Positions 10,085-21,399 of a stretch of 64,000 bases of DNA are shown one piece after another (the stretch's first letter is position 1; each line of letters opens with the position of its first letter). This DNA is from Symsagittifera roscoffensis (Eukaryota; Xenacoelomorpha; Acoela; Convolutidae), in assembly GCF_963678635.1 (NCBI RefSeq), contig NC_087068.1:19806714-19870713 (forward strand). Direction: 5' to 3'. Below the pieces are notes generated by a model that made no database searches, had not been told where the DNA came from, and worked only from the letters and a program-made list of their open reading frames with translations. The position numbers and the translations under genes were made by a program.

Positions 10085-10545
10085 TTTTTTGTTTGATGAC
10101 TGTTAATATATAACTATCGATGTGTCTAATTGGTTGATTCCAATTGTACAAACGTATTGGTTTGTTTGTGTAGCAATTTTTAATTTTTCAATTACCTTTT
10201 AATGATGCTGGTGTCGTGGTTTCTGAGTCAGGGAAATAAAGTTGGTCATCAATTTGTTGATTTTTGTTTATTGAGTCTTTTTAGTTGGGAAGTTCTTGTA
10301 TTGCGGTTGTTTTTGATTCTAAAACTGCGTTTCTTCGTTTTGAAAATCTTTTCCTAATAATTTGTTTTTGATTGTTAAGTATTTTCTTTCTAAGTCTTTG
10401 TCTTTTTGTTCTTATATGTTCTACTGATTGTCTGTGTGGTGTGATTTTGAGAATTTGTCGTATTTACTCGAATTTGTCGTCGTTAATAAAACAATTAAGT
10501 ATTATGATTGTTTATTTGATTCCTAAGTTGTCTCTTGATATATGG
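10060..10545 (-). pseudogene. ORF1 remnant upstream of gag (copy A)
   Basis: Aligns with the intact 155-codon ORF1 of copy D (57457-57924). Copy A has ATA in place of the start ATG near 10543 and several frame breaks. The C-terminal end keeps the conserved WNQPIRHI segment (about 10115-10140) that is present in all four copies. In copy D this end overlaps the gag start, which explains why it runs up to the gag ATG here. Confidence 0.75.
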
Positions 10546-10599
10546 TTTAGGATGATGGGTGCAAAAATCGAGATTAGTGATTTTATTGCCCTAAACTGC

Positions 10600-11430
10600 T
10601 AGTGCTTACAATTTTTTGTGGTTAGCTTAACTTGGGTCGTAGGTTTGGGTTGGAGAGAAAAGCGTATATATATTCGAAGAACGATTTGTACTTTCTCGTG
10701 ACTAATTCCAAGCTAAGATTGACCTACCTAATCCTAGTTAGGGGTTGTGATTTGTTTTCAAGGGTTGGAGAATAGTAAATTGATCCACAAGGTTCAGGTA
10801 TAATTAGAACGCGAGTAGTTCGTTAGATACTATTTTATGACTTAATAAGTTTAAGTGTTTTAGCCTGGGTCATCTAAGAGGAGGGGAATCAAGTGAAAGA
10901 TGAGTAACCGAAGTTCTTCACTGTTTATCTTAATTAAAATGGTTAATTGTTTGAAAAATTTTTGTTAATTCTGGGTTTTTGATAAGGGTTGGGCAGTGAA
11001 TCGACGTTTGAGGTCGTTAGACACTGATTAACTTGGGAGGGAGATATCAGAATTGTTCTATTTGATCCAAGGATAGGCCTTGATGATCAGAGATTTAAAT
11101 ATTTAGAAATTTGAAAGTTTGTGAAATTAAATGAGATTAATTTAAGTCAAAACAAGGATAAGCTTTAATAGTGTTAGTTTTTAATAGTGAAATTTGCTGT
11201 TATGTTTTGGGTGATAAAGCAGGGATGGTGAGATGATGTATATATACTAACAATTTATGATTTATACTAACTAATTTTTGTGTTTTTATATTCAATGAAT
11301 GTTTTTTCAAGATGTTATTCAATTTACAGCTGATTTAAGGAGAACGACAAGTGTTGTTTTTATCAGTCGTTATTGTACAATTAAAAAGTTTAGCCCCATG
11401 AAATGTTATTGAAGATAGATCTTCAAAAAT
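10600..11430 (-). other. Conserved leader of copy A
   Basis: No protein frame, yet blocks here are nearly identical to 21480-21862 (B), 30870-31240 (C) and 56990-57370 (D). Examples on the minus strand are GGTTCAGGTATAATTAGAAC-type and CAGTGAAGAACTTCGG-type blocks. The latter can form a short GTGAAG/CTTCAC-type stem. Such conservation without coding suggests an RNA element (packaging, dimerisation or translation control), which is inference. Confidence 0.6.
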
Positions 11431-11431
11431 A

Positions 11432-11667
11432 TTATGTCAGTTTATTAAAATTTAAATTTAGTGCTGAAAGTATTCTAAATACAAAAGTTTGATCTCGTTT
11501 TTGTCGTTTTATCATGAAATCGATTATTAGATTTCTTCGACAGTCGTTTGTCGTTTCTTGTTCTACGTCTTCTTCCAATACCGGGAAGTTCTCGTATTGT
11601 TCGGAATATGGTATCTGACCTATTGAAACGTAGAGACATATATATTAAGTTCTCATCGTAAAAAGTT
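11432..11667 (-). pseudogene. Leader micro-ORF remnant (copy A)
   Basis: This is the counterpart of the 77-codon micro-ORFs of copies C (29804-30037) and D (56295-56528). Readable motifs are ELPGIGRR and, after a one-base frame shift, QTFVFRIL followed by NLNFN and a TAA at 11432-11434. The codon aligned to the start ATG is ACT, so the frame can no longer begin at the same place. Confidence 0.7.
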
Positions 11668-11689
11668 TTTTTTATGAAATGTTGTATTC

Positions 11690-12186
11690 GTCTAATTCTA
11701 ATCTAAGTTTTGTCTAACTCCAGGTTAGTTAAGGTCTGTTCGAGACTTTTGGTCGCACCTGATGAGTTATGTATCTTGTACTGTACTCATAGAGTATTTT
11801 CAGGTAGGGTACACCGTCTGCTAGTCACGCTATCTTTTTTTCGGCCGGATAGAATCGTGCAACTTCTTAGTCTAATACCGATCCTAGTCTTACTCTTATA
11901 CTTACTAGTCTCAGGGTGTTTAACTAGTCTCTGCTAGGCTCAATAGATCTAGGGTATACTGGTTTATTGCGGCAGCTGAATTTCTCTTGGAGAGGCAACT
12001 AATTTCTAAGTTAAGTTCAAATCTCTCTGCTCTGGTGCTGAAATTACAAGTAATTTCAGCACTTACAAATAAGTGGGTTGTTAGTTAGATGGATTATGAT
12101 TGGTTAATATTAAATATTTTACAGTGGTAAAACATTTAATTTATCCAATTATAAAATGTAGTTTAGATCAGGTTCCAATACTAACA
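11690..12186 (-). repeat. 5' LTR of copy A (3' border uncertain)
   Basis: The outer end reads TGTTAG...ATTGGAACC on the minus strand, matching TGTATCG...ATTGGAACC in D and TGTTCG...ATGGAACC in C. It contains AATAAA (complement of 11963-11968). A perfect 13-bp inverted repeat with a 2-base spacer lies at 12035-12062. The inner LTR border cannot be fixed because no 3' LTR is present in the window; the given limit is simply where similarity to the micro-ORF leader begins. Confidence 0.7.
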
Positions 12187-12800
12187 CCCAATTGTGCGCC
12201 TAACCAGTGCACAGTTTTGACTAGTAAATTACAGACAGAAACTAGTGAAAAATAACGTTTTACTTTAAGTTCTTACAGAAGAAAAAACAAGCGCAATGGT
12301 TTCTCCGAAAGCCATATGAGAGAAAACGAAAAAAAACTATTTCATTTTTCAATTTTTCAGCTGACCTCTATAACAACTTACGAAAATCTTAAACTACTTC
12401 AATTCAGTTTTAATCTTTTTTGTTAAATTTGCATTTTTCTATTTTAAAATTGATCTCTTCTTCTAAATACACTTGACTGATCCCAATCCGTTTTTGTCAG
12501 TGTGTGAATACAATCGAAAATAAAGAACTATCATCAAATAAAATAGTTTTTATATGTTTGTTTTTCACATCGAAGGAATCGTTTTATTTTAACTGAGTTC
12601 TTTATAAAATCTCTATTTTTACCACTTTATTTTTTAATCGATTGACACTTAATTAGGTTAGGATTTTCTTTTTTTAAATTTGTCCGAGGTTTTCAAACAC
12701 AGCGCAATTTTTTTCACATATCGACAGTTGTGTTTAGTTTTACAAAAATTTTCTTAGAAAATTGCAAAGATCAGACTTACTTTGGCCAGGAAACCGGTTA
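12187..12800. other. Unassigned flank between copy A and the assembly gap
   Basis: AT-rich sequence with no convincing frame. The first bases beside the LTR contain TTGTGCGCCTAACCAGTGCA, which recurs as TTGTGCGCCTATCTAGTGCA at about 54660-54680. Nothing else is recognisable. Confidence 0.5.
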
Positions 12801-13000
12801 NNNNNNNNNNNNNNNNNNNNNNNNNNNNNNNNNNNNNNNNNNNNNNNNNNNNNNNNNNNNNNNNNNNNNNNNNNNNNNNNNNNNNNNNNNNNNNNNNNNN
12901 NNNNNNNNNNNNNNNNNNNNNNNNNNNNNNNNNNNNNNNNNNNNNNNNNNNNNNNNNNNNNNNNNNNNNNNNNNNNNNNNNNNNNNNNNNNNNNNNNNNN
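12801..13000. other. Assembly gap (200 N)
   Basis: Exactly 200 unresolved bases, a typical placeholder length. It sits directly at the left edge of copy B, so the 3' end of B and its junction with the flank of A are unknown. Open frames crossing the Ns are meaningless. Confidence 0.99.
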
Positions 13001-15130
13001 TCATTCTGAGGGGAAGACAGGGTACTTTAAAATCGGGTGTTTGATATTCTAAAAGATCTGTGTTTTCATTTATAGTCGTATTGTTAAATTTTTTAAAGTA
13101 TCGGAGGAGTGTTTTATTTCCTAATATTGTTGCATCAGCTTTTGGTGGCTTTGTTTTATATTTTTGCCATGATTTGAGTTGTCTAATAACAGGGTCAAAA
13201 TTTTGATAATTTTGTAATAATTGTAGTGTAATTGTTTCTGATGGTGGTAGAAAAATATTTTCGACTTCTAATTTTAATAGGGGAATGTTGTCAAGTGGGT
13301 CGTGAAGGTTAAAAACTTGATTTACGGTGTATTTTAAATCATTTGTCGGTGGTCTTGATAAATTCATAAATCAGTAAAAATTTCTTTTTCTATTAATGGG
13401 AAAGGATCTTTTTTGTGTGGTTGTTGTTTTATTGTCCTTTGTTGAGTATTATTTTTTTATCCAATGTGAATCTAGAAATGGTTTAAATGTGGATGTATTT
13501 ATAAAATCGACTTCATAGTGATTATTTTGACAATCTAAATAAAGTGGGAAATGTTGTAAATTGTTTATTTGTGATTGATCTATATCGGTTTTTACTGCAT
13601 ATTTACATTCTAATCGTGGTGATGTTTCATTTTTTGCAAGATAAAATTTAATATTTTGTGGTATTTCAACTGTAGTAGTTCGTGTAAGTAATTCAGGTGG
13701 TGTATTTCTACTTAGTGTATCTGGTAATGCAAGATTTTTTCCTGCTGTCCAAATTATATGTAAGTTTGGGAAATTTATTAAAATTAATTGAAATCTGTAA
13801 TTTCTATGGGTATTTTTATGGGCATTTGCTGTAAACATAATTGGTTTTCTTGGCTTTTGATTTAAAACCATTTCGTATGGTGACATTCCTAGAGTTGTTG
13901 TGATTTGTGAATTATAAGATAAAGGGAATAATTTTACATCTGCTGACCATTCAGTATATCGTGTATCATTTCCATTAATGATACATTGAAGATATTCTTG
14001 TAGTGAACGGTTCATACCATCAACAATGACCATAATATAAGAATTTTTTTTCGGACGATGGTGAAATTGGTCCTTTTGTATCAAATGAAATTCTATGATT
14101 GAAATATAGACTTTGTCCTTCAAAATCTTGTTTTGGTGCTATTTATTTTTGGTTTGGATAAGGTTTATTTAATTGACATATTATGCAATTGTTGCATAAT
14201 ACTTTAATCCAAATTGGTGCATTTGTGAAGTAAAAATTTGTGTAAAATTCGAAAATGTCTTTTCCGATCCTGAGTGTCCTTTTGTATTTTGTGTGTGAGT
14301 GATACGTTGAATGCTATCAATATCATACTGAGGGGAAGACAGGGTACTTTAAAATCGGGTGTTTGATATTCTAAAAGATCTGTGTTTTCATTTATAGTCG
14401 TATTGTAAAATTGTCTAAAGTATCGGAGGAGTGTTTTATTTCCTAATATTGTTGCATCAGCTTTTGGTGGCTTTGTTTTATATTTTTGCCTTGATTTGAG
14501 TTGTCTAAAAACAGGGTCAAAATTTTGGTAATTTTGTAATAATTGTAGTGTAATTGTTTCTGTTGGTGGTAGAAAAATATTTTCGACTTCTAATTTTAAT
14601 AGGGGAATTTTGTCAAGTGGGTCGTGAAGGTTAAAAACTTGATTTACGGTGTATTTTAAATCATTTGTCGGTGGTCCTGATAAATTCATAAATCAGTAAA
14701 AATTTCTTTTTCTATTAATGGGAAAGGATCTTTTTTGTGTGGTTGTTGTTTTATTGTCTTTTGTTGAGTATTATCTTTTTATCCAATGTGAATCTAGAAA
14801 TGGTTTAAATGTGGATGTACTTAAAAAATCGACTTCATAATGATTTTTTTGACAATCAAAATCAAGTGGGAAATGTTGTAAATTGTTTATTTGTGATTGA
14901 TCTATATCGGTTTTTACTGCATATTTACATTCTAATCGTGGTGATGTTTCATTTTTTGCAAGATAAAATTTAATATTTTATGGTATTTCAACTGTAGTTT
15001 TTCGTGTAAGTAATTCTGGTGGTTCATTTCTACTTAGTGTATCTGGTAATGCAAGATTTTTTCCTGCTGTCCAAACTATATGTAAGTTTGGGAATTTCAT
15101 TAAAATTAATTGAAATCTGTAATTTCTATG
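13001..15130 (-). pseudogene. Tandemly duplicated RNase H-tether/integrase region with chimeric frame (copy B)
   Basis: Bases about 13008-13808 and 14329-15128 are near-identical direct copies of the RNase H end plus tether. Between them lies an integrase piece (about 13808-14329) lacking about 220 bp of its core. The frame 13449-14123 is consequently a chimera: integrase residues around GMNRSLQEYL and GMSPYEM run straight into the RNase H end (WTAGKNLALPDTLSR). The frame 14204-14689 holds the tether and integrase zinc-domain start. The internal integrase deletion is in frame, joining IVD directly to GMNRS, and removes the second catalytic position. Confidence 0.88.
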
Positions 15131-15981
15131 GTTTGGATTTGATTTTTGTGTAAAAAGAAATATAGTTGGTTTGTGATCCGTGAAAAGAACTGTTGGATGT
15201 TTTGATCCAAGTGTCGGAAATTCATATTCTGTAAGTGTGTCTATTATAGCTGTGCATTCTCTCTTATTAGTAGAGAGTCGTAGTTCAGCTTGTGTAAACA
15301 AGCGAGAGTTTGCTGATATAAGATTCATCTTATTTGTTCCACTGTGTGATTGTAGTAATGCTGAGCCGATGCCAAAATTTGAAGCATCGCACATTGCGTA
15401 TAATGGTTAATTTGGATCTGGGATTGTATTTGCAATTTGTTCTGTTAGCCCATTCAAAGTTACTTTGCTGTCTAAGGATGTTATAGAAAGGTCTTAAGTA
15501 TAATTGCATTTTGTATACATGATTACTGAGGAAATTTAACATTCCAAGGAATTCTTGGATTTTTTTTTATTTGTGGTTGGTTGAAGTTTTTGAATTGCGT
15601 CTCTGCAAGATTTTAATGGAGTTATAGTGTTTCTTTCAATAATGTGTCCAAGAAACTTTACGCGTGTTAGAAAAAAATATTTGATTTGTCTGGGGCTGCT
15701 TTCATGTTTTCATGTTTGAGTATTTGATGATACTGTTCTAAAATTATAAACATTTCATCTTTAGTTTGTGATTGCACAAAAACATCGTCTAAGTAAGTGA
15801 TTGCATTTTTCTTGAGTATAAGTGGTCTAAAGATTTTACTCAAAAAAGCTGAAGAAGCTGCAGGTCCTATGGATATTCCATGGAATAATCTGTTGAATTC
15901 GTGTTGTTGATTTCCAATAACGATTTGTGTTAACCGTCGTGATTGTTCAACTAATGGCATTTGATTGTATGCACTACTCAT
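14978..15981 (-). pseudogene. RT (palm/thumb) and RNase H of copy B, broken
   Basis: Frame 15667-15981 holds MSSAYNQMPL, the GISIGPA block and the YLDDVF active site. After a break with a deletion of about 45 bp near 15440-15450, frame 14978-15394 carries RNase H motifs CDASNFGIG, RECTAII and FTDHK, and ALPDTLSR. The order is as in copy A. Multiple small indels separate the pieces. Confidence 0.85.
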
Positions 15982-16045
15982 CTCTGCGGTTGTGAAATAA
16001 TTACCATTTTATTTTTTTTAGAACTACTTGAATGGGTTCTATGGG

Positions 16046-16747
16046 TCAATTGCATTTAGATTCGTCAATTAGGGAATTGAGATATCTAGCGTCTAGAACA
16101 ATTTTTAGTGATTCTCCTTTAGCTAGGATGATAACTGGGTTGATAAAGGTATTACCTTTTGGTTGTTTCTCTTTATTTACTGGAGATATAATTTCATATT
16201 GTTCTAAAATGTCAAGTAATCTGTTTACTTTATCATATAAGTGTATTGGTACTTTGCTTGGTCTTTGCTTTTTGAAAGTTGCGTCAGGTTTTAAAGGTAA
16301 TTGTAGTGGTGAACTAATTTTTCCGACATCGAATTTTGATGTTGCATAAACTGTTGGATATTTTAATAATAGTTTGGCTAATTTGTCGAATTCGTTTTGT
16401 GTTTTTTGAGAATGATGAAAATTAAACCTTGTTAGAAATTTTTGTTGTTCTTCTGTATAATGTGATATTTTAAACGTTGGTTTAAAATATGGTGTTTTTG
16501 TGAAATAATCTGTGTTTCTTTTTTCAATGCTTATTATATTGTTTATTGATAATTCTTCATCAAGAATTGTTGATTGGCATATGTCTAGTAATTGTAATAT
16601 ATTATTGACTCGATATGCTACTTCCTTTGTGGGTAAAGTTGTGGCAATTGTTTCACAGTATCCTAAGAGCCCTTCAGGTAATGTTATCCCGTATGATGAA
16701 TTGTTGTATATGTGTAACGAAATAATATCGGAGTTTGAATGTTTCAT
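16046..16747 (-). pseudogene. Protease-RT linker and RT fingers (copy B)
   Basis: A 233-codon frame aligned to 62150-62850 of copy D. Its C-terminal part has NPVIILAKGESLKIVLDARY, the conserved RT fingers/palm entry with the Asp-Ala-Arg triad. It ends shortly before the first catalytic Asp through a frame break at about 16010-16040. The upstream 130 residues form the protease-RT linker, which has no recognisable domain. Confidence 0.82.
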
Positions 16748-16879
16748 GTATTTTATGGATGAAAATGTTATTCAAAAAAATTTAAGAATGGGTTTAAATT
16801 CAAGATCTGACATAAAGAGATGTTGTTTGTTTTGGCTTTTATCATCCTGGTGAACTTGTTTATTTGAAAAATTATATAC

Positions 16880-17345
16880 ATTTCCTGATAGTGGTTTCAG
16901 GTATTTTCGTTCCTGATTGTATATAGGGTAAAACTTATGGGGAGAAAAAAGGTGGTTATTTGTTTAATCCATGAAAAAATGTTAAGGATGTGTTCTTCAT
17001 TCTTGTGTACTTGTCTTTTATATGGAGTTTACTATTTAAAATATTTATTGTGGGAATATATTTAGTTATCTGTTATGTGGAATGTTTGTTTAAATGGTTT
17101 GTTTAAGAATTTGTTTTGTTCCATCGTTCTAGTGGGAACTAGGATAAGTTGGATTTTTCCATAATTTATTGTTGAGCCTTCCGCTGTTGCTAATTTGCTG
17201 GCTGTCATAGTAGGTACTAGGGTTGGATGTAGTGTTTTAATTTCATTCCAATTGGGGATCTAATAATATTTGATTCTGCTCCTGGGTCGATTAAAAAATC
17301 TATTTCAAGATATGGTGGTTGAAATTCTTTACTTTTCGGATTTTC
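16880..17345 (-). pseudogene. Protease remnant of copy B with altered active site
   Basis: The aligned active-site codons at 17280-17288 read Asp-Pro-Gly in place of Asp-Ser-Gly (copies A and D have DSG). The Ser/Thr after the catalytic Asp is a core feature of retroviral-type aspartic proteases, so activity is unlikely. The flanking frame is also broken. Confidence 0.8.
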
Positions 17346-20300
17346 TAAGAGAAATGGAATTGTCCAAATGATTTCTCTTGGCTGTTCTTTTTGTATATTT
17401 TGATAAATGTGGTTTGTACTTGAGCTTTGTACTTCGTCTTTTCCGGGTTTAATTACAATGTTAATTTCATTTACTTCTTGTTCAACCGGGACATTATTAC
17501 TAATAGGTCTAGTGTAGTAATTTTGAAGACGTTCCGATTGATTTTCATAAATGTGTGAAGTGAAGGGTTGTTCATATGTAATAGGTTCGTAATCATTTTC
17601 AGCTGTGATCTTTTTAACTGAGATGATGTTATTTGTATCACTTTCGCTGTCTGTTGATTCACAATTAATGTGATTTAATTGTATTTCTGTACTTTCTGTA
17701 TCACCGATACCAGGGGGTCTGAAGTTGTTTCTTCAGTTGTTTGTACCTAATTATCTTGTCTTTGATGTTTCGGTGTGTTGCTTCTATATTTATGCTGGGA
17801 ATCCAAATAGCGATTATTTTTGCTATGAGGAGATTGAGAATAATTTCTTTGTTGATTGTTATAGTTTGGATTCCTATTTTGTGAATTATTTTGTGATCTA
17901 TTATGGTAGTTGTTGTTATTCATTCGTTGATTATTGGATCTGTTGTATGATTTATTTCTTGATCTATTTTTGGTAACGTTGATTTCGATTATTTGAATAA
18001 ATTCTACTCCTATTGTTTGAATAGTTTCAGTTTCTATTGTATGATGAGTTTCGTGATCTATCGTTTGAATAGTGTCTGTTCCTAGAATTTGAATGGGAAC
18101 TGGTATCAAACAAATATTTTCTTCTGTTTGAATTTGATCGTGAATATTTATTTCTATACTGATTATTTTGTCTTTTTGATCGACTATATCTATTTTGTGA
18201 GAAAATTCGTGAATTTCTTTGTTCTGGTGATCTACCTCTATAACTAGAGTTATAAGCTGATTGGTTCATTGAATAATTTGAATTATTTGGAAGTGGGTTA
18301 TCGGAGCTGTTGTTACTATGTATATTTTTGTTTGGTAAATTTTGGTCTTTTTTCATGTATTGATAGAATGATTTATTTGATTCTTTGTACTTTTAAGGCT
18401 TGTTCTGGTTATCTTGTTGTTTTTGTCTACATTCGGCAATACTGTGTCCGTATCTTTGGCAATAACTACACCATTTTTTGAAATTTGGGGTTTTCCCATA
18501 TATGTTTAAAATTTCAGTGATTTTTTCAGTTAGATCTACATCTGAATCTTGTATGTTGTTCATATGTGTAGTATTTGTTTCTACGAGTTTCATTGCGATT
18601 TCTGCTTGCTCTTGTTTATCAACTAGTTTTCTGAAATCTAAATCTGGTTCTCGAATTGAGGAGGGATGTGATGCTCTCTTTTTAATTTGTATTTTTCTTA
18701 ATTGAGGTGTTAGAGTCATCATTAAAATTTCTGTCATTTTCGTGTTTTTATAATCATGAGTGTTAAGTGATTATGCTTTTCGAACAAGTGTTTCGATTCT
18801 AACTGTCAATTGTTTAATTGTTTCGTTTGGTAGTCTGCAAATTTCATTACATAAAACTCTTTGATATTGTTTATTTCTTTCAGAGTCAGACCTTTTCGAA
18901 AATTCTTGTGTGAATCTTTTGCAATCAGTTTTTATGTCTATAGGTAAAAGTGAAAACCATTTTTGAGCTGCGCCATCAAGTGTTGTTTGTATTAAAGCTG
19001 TGCGTTTATCCAATTTATCCAATTTTGGTGAAGTGGTGTATTAATTGGTTCAGGTCCTATGTTTACAATAAATTTATTGTGACTGCAGTTAAATAATCTT
19101 CTACAGAATATTCAGGGTCTGTGCCTGTAAATACCATCAATGGTTTATTTGATGTTTTTCAATGTCCACCCATTAGGTATGGATTCATTGTCATTTATAG
19201 TGATTTTGCGGCATTTGGCATTTGTGAAAAGTTTGTAAGTTGATTTTTTGTTATTTCATGTTGTTGTAAATAATATGGTAGTGGTATTTCATTTTGCATT
19301 TGTGTTGGTTGATAATAAGCTGTATTAACTGGGTTTTGTGAATAAAAATTATTATTTTGGGATGCGTGATTTGGTCTAGGCTGTCTCACATGTTGTTCTC
19401 GTGTATATGGTTCAAAAATATCTGGTTGATCTACGTGATAAGAGTGTAGTCTTTGGTTTTAAAAGTTTTGTTGATGGTTTTGGTCATAAAATTCGTCATC
19501 ATGTGATGAAAGATAATTAGGTGTATAATAAGGTGTTTTATGTTTATTTTGGTTATGCTGTTTACTGTGTTTGTTTTTTTTTGGAAAAATGGGTAATTTT
19601 TTCTCAGGTTTTTTGGAATTCGCGGATTATCGTTAAAATTTACTAAGTTTAATGTTGGTTGTTGGAAATTCTGTCGTTGTGAAAATAAATGGTTTTGCGG
19701 GTTTGTACGGGGAGGTTTAGATTTTTGTGATGTATTTACATAGTTATAATTGTGTTCTGCAAAATTACTTCTGGTGAATGTTTTTTGTTTTTGTGTTGGT
19801 TTTGTCATTGGTCTAAATGTTTGGTAATCCATATGTGAATATTTCGGAGCAACCGAGGGTTTAACCGTAGATTGCAATGTTACTTGTGGTAATATTGTGT
19901 TTTTAGGTTTTGGCGTTGTAAGGTTTGGATGTATTGGTGATTGTTTTGTTGTGTAGTTGTTAGTATTGTTTCAACTATTTCTTCATTTATAAAATGTGAT
20001 GTTGTTTGAATATCTTGTTGTGTAGGATTTCTAGTTCCATTTAAATTTTCCTGTTGTACAAGGGTTGAATTTAAGGTATTATTTTGTTTTCTATTGGGTA
20101 AAAATGAATTATAGTTTAAAGGTGTTGCATCTATTGTAAGTGGAAATACTTTTAGATAGACTTTATGAATAGAAATTGTACTGATTGTTTGACTTGAGAT
20201 GTCTATTGGGATGTCCAGGAATAATGGGTGAGACCAATCATGGTCCCAAATATAATCTGATTGTTCTGCAATGACAATATCATCATTGGTACTTTGAGGT

Positions 20301-20957
20301 CTAAAATTTTTTCTTGCTTGTGCAATTAAATCAATATTATGTGTGAAATTGTCAATTATGAACCATGCTAAGATTTTTTTGTAAATCGTGTTTAACATTT
20401 TGTGAAATTTCATTGCTTGAAAAATTTTCACAGATTGTCTTTAAAAATGCTGAGAATGCGGCAATTTCATTTCTTTCATTCGTGTGTCTTGATGTTTGAA
20501 CTGGTGACGTACTTTCAATTTCTGTTTTTTCTAGTATGGATAAATAACTATATTTTATTGCAAAAACATCGTTAGTAAATTATGAATTCGCTCTCTGTGA
20601 ATTTTGGTGTTGTAAATTTTTAATGTGTTTTGCGAATACTTTTGAAAATTCTATGTCAACGTCGTCTGTTTGAATAACTTGTTTGCCATAAAATTTACTT
20701 GCTGTGCTGAGTTCTATGGTGTAGATTTTATATTGTTGTGTTAGATTACATATTCCTTTTAAATAAGGATCGACAATTTGTCTTTTGATTTTTATTTCTG
20801 GGAATTCTGCTTTACATGGGCTAATTCCTTGTTCGAATACATTTGCGGTTAGATTATTGCAAAATTGTATTTGCCCTCTATCTTCAGTGAGTGAATTGAT
20901 GAGAAATGGGAAAAGAGAGTTTTCTTCTGGACTCTCGTCACTTGAACTTTGGCTCAT
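17290..20957 (-). pseudogene. Gag of copy B, broken into at least seven frames
   Basis: The start ATG (20955-20957) and the first 125 codons align with gag of A and D; a nonsense codon ends this at 20580. Further pieces: 19880-20431 (N-terminal domain), 19431-19877 (linker), 19195-19389, 18771-19022 (capsid, GAAQKWFSLL and WF..F pattern), and 18393-18737 (capsid end and intact CCHC knuckle CSYCQRYGHSIAEC). From 18356 leftward lies the N/R/S-rich tail. Frame breaks between them are small indels. Confidence 0.85.
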
Positions 20958-21399
20958 TTTTTCGTTTTATGACTATTAGTGCGTAACGTTCGATGTGTCT
21001 GATCGGTTGATTCCAATTGTATAAACGTACTGGTTTATTTTTGTATATCTTTTTTATTCTTATTTTTTCTTGTTTTGATGAATGTGATGTGGCTTCTGAA
21101 TCAGAAAAACATAATTGATCGTGAACTGGGTAGTTTTAATTTACTGTTTCTCTTAGTTTGCAAAGTGCATCTAAATTACTGACTTCTGATTCGGAGACTG
21201 CGTTTCTTCGTTTTGAAAATTTTTTCCGTATAATTTGTCTTTGTTTACTTATAATTTTCCTTTTTAGTGTTTGTCGTTTTGTTCGATTATATCCAATCGT
21301 TTGTTTGTTTGGCGTGATTACGAGATCGTATGTTTCGTTGTTTATTTCGCAATTGTGTAGTTTTATTGTTTGACTTTTTCCTAAATTGTTCAGTGACAT
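20935..21399 (-). pseudogene. ORF1 of copy B with one premature stop
   Basis: The ATG at 21397-21399 opens an 87-codon frame equivalent to ORF1 of copy D. It ends in TAA at 21136-21138 where D has a lysine codon. The downstream frame continues without further stops to the conserved WNQPIRHI end just before gag, so this is nearly intact. The protein is basic, with motifs KYDLVITP-like near residue 25 and RTKRQTLKRKI near 40. Confidence 0.8.

Larger units (their letters stand above)
1..12186 (-). mobile_element. Retroelement copy A (Ty3/gypsy class), 3' end outside window
   Basis: Reading on the minus strand from 12186 downward: LTR, decayed micro-ORF, leader, decayed ORF1, a 1294-codon gag-protease frame, RT, RNase H, integrase, then a degenerate third ORF at the left edge. 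The domain order protease-RT-RNase H-integrase is that of Ty3/gypsy elements and retroviruses. The 3' LTR is not in the window. Inactivating lesions that I can see: loss of the micro-ORF and ORF1 starts, a one-base insertion in an A run separating gag-protease from RT, a nonsense codon at 5215-5220, further frame breaks in pol, and an Asn in place of the second catalytic Asp of integrase. The element is therefore non-autonomous as sequenced. Confidence 0.93.

Noticed and set aside
11710-11937. Antisense frames in the LTR, also seen at 29518-29700 and 56033-56260
   Set aside because: They are similar to one another only because the LTR is conserved. No domain or start context supports a gene, though an antisense LTR transcript cannot be excluded.
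12730-13052. Open frames across the N run
   Set aside because: They consist of unknown residues and are artefacts of the gap.
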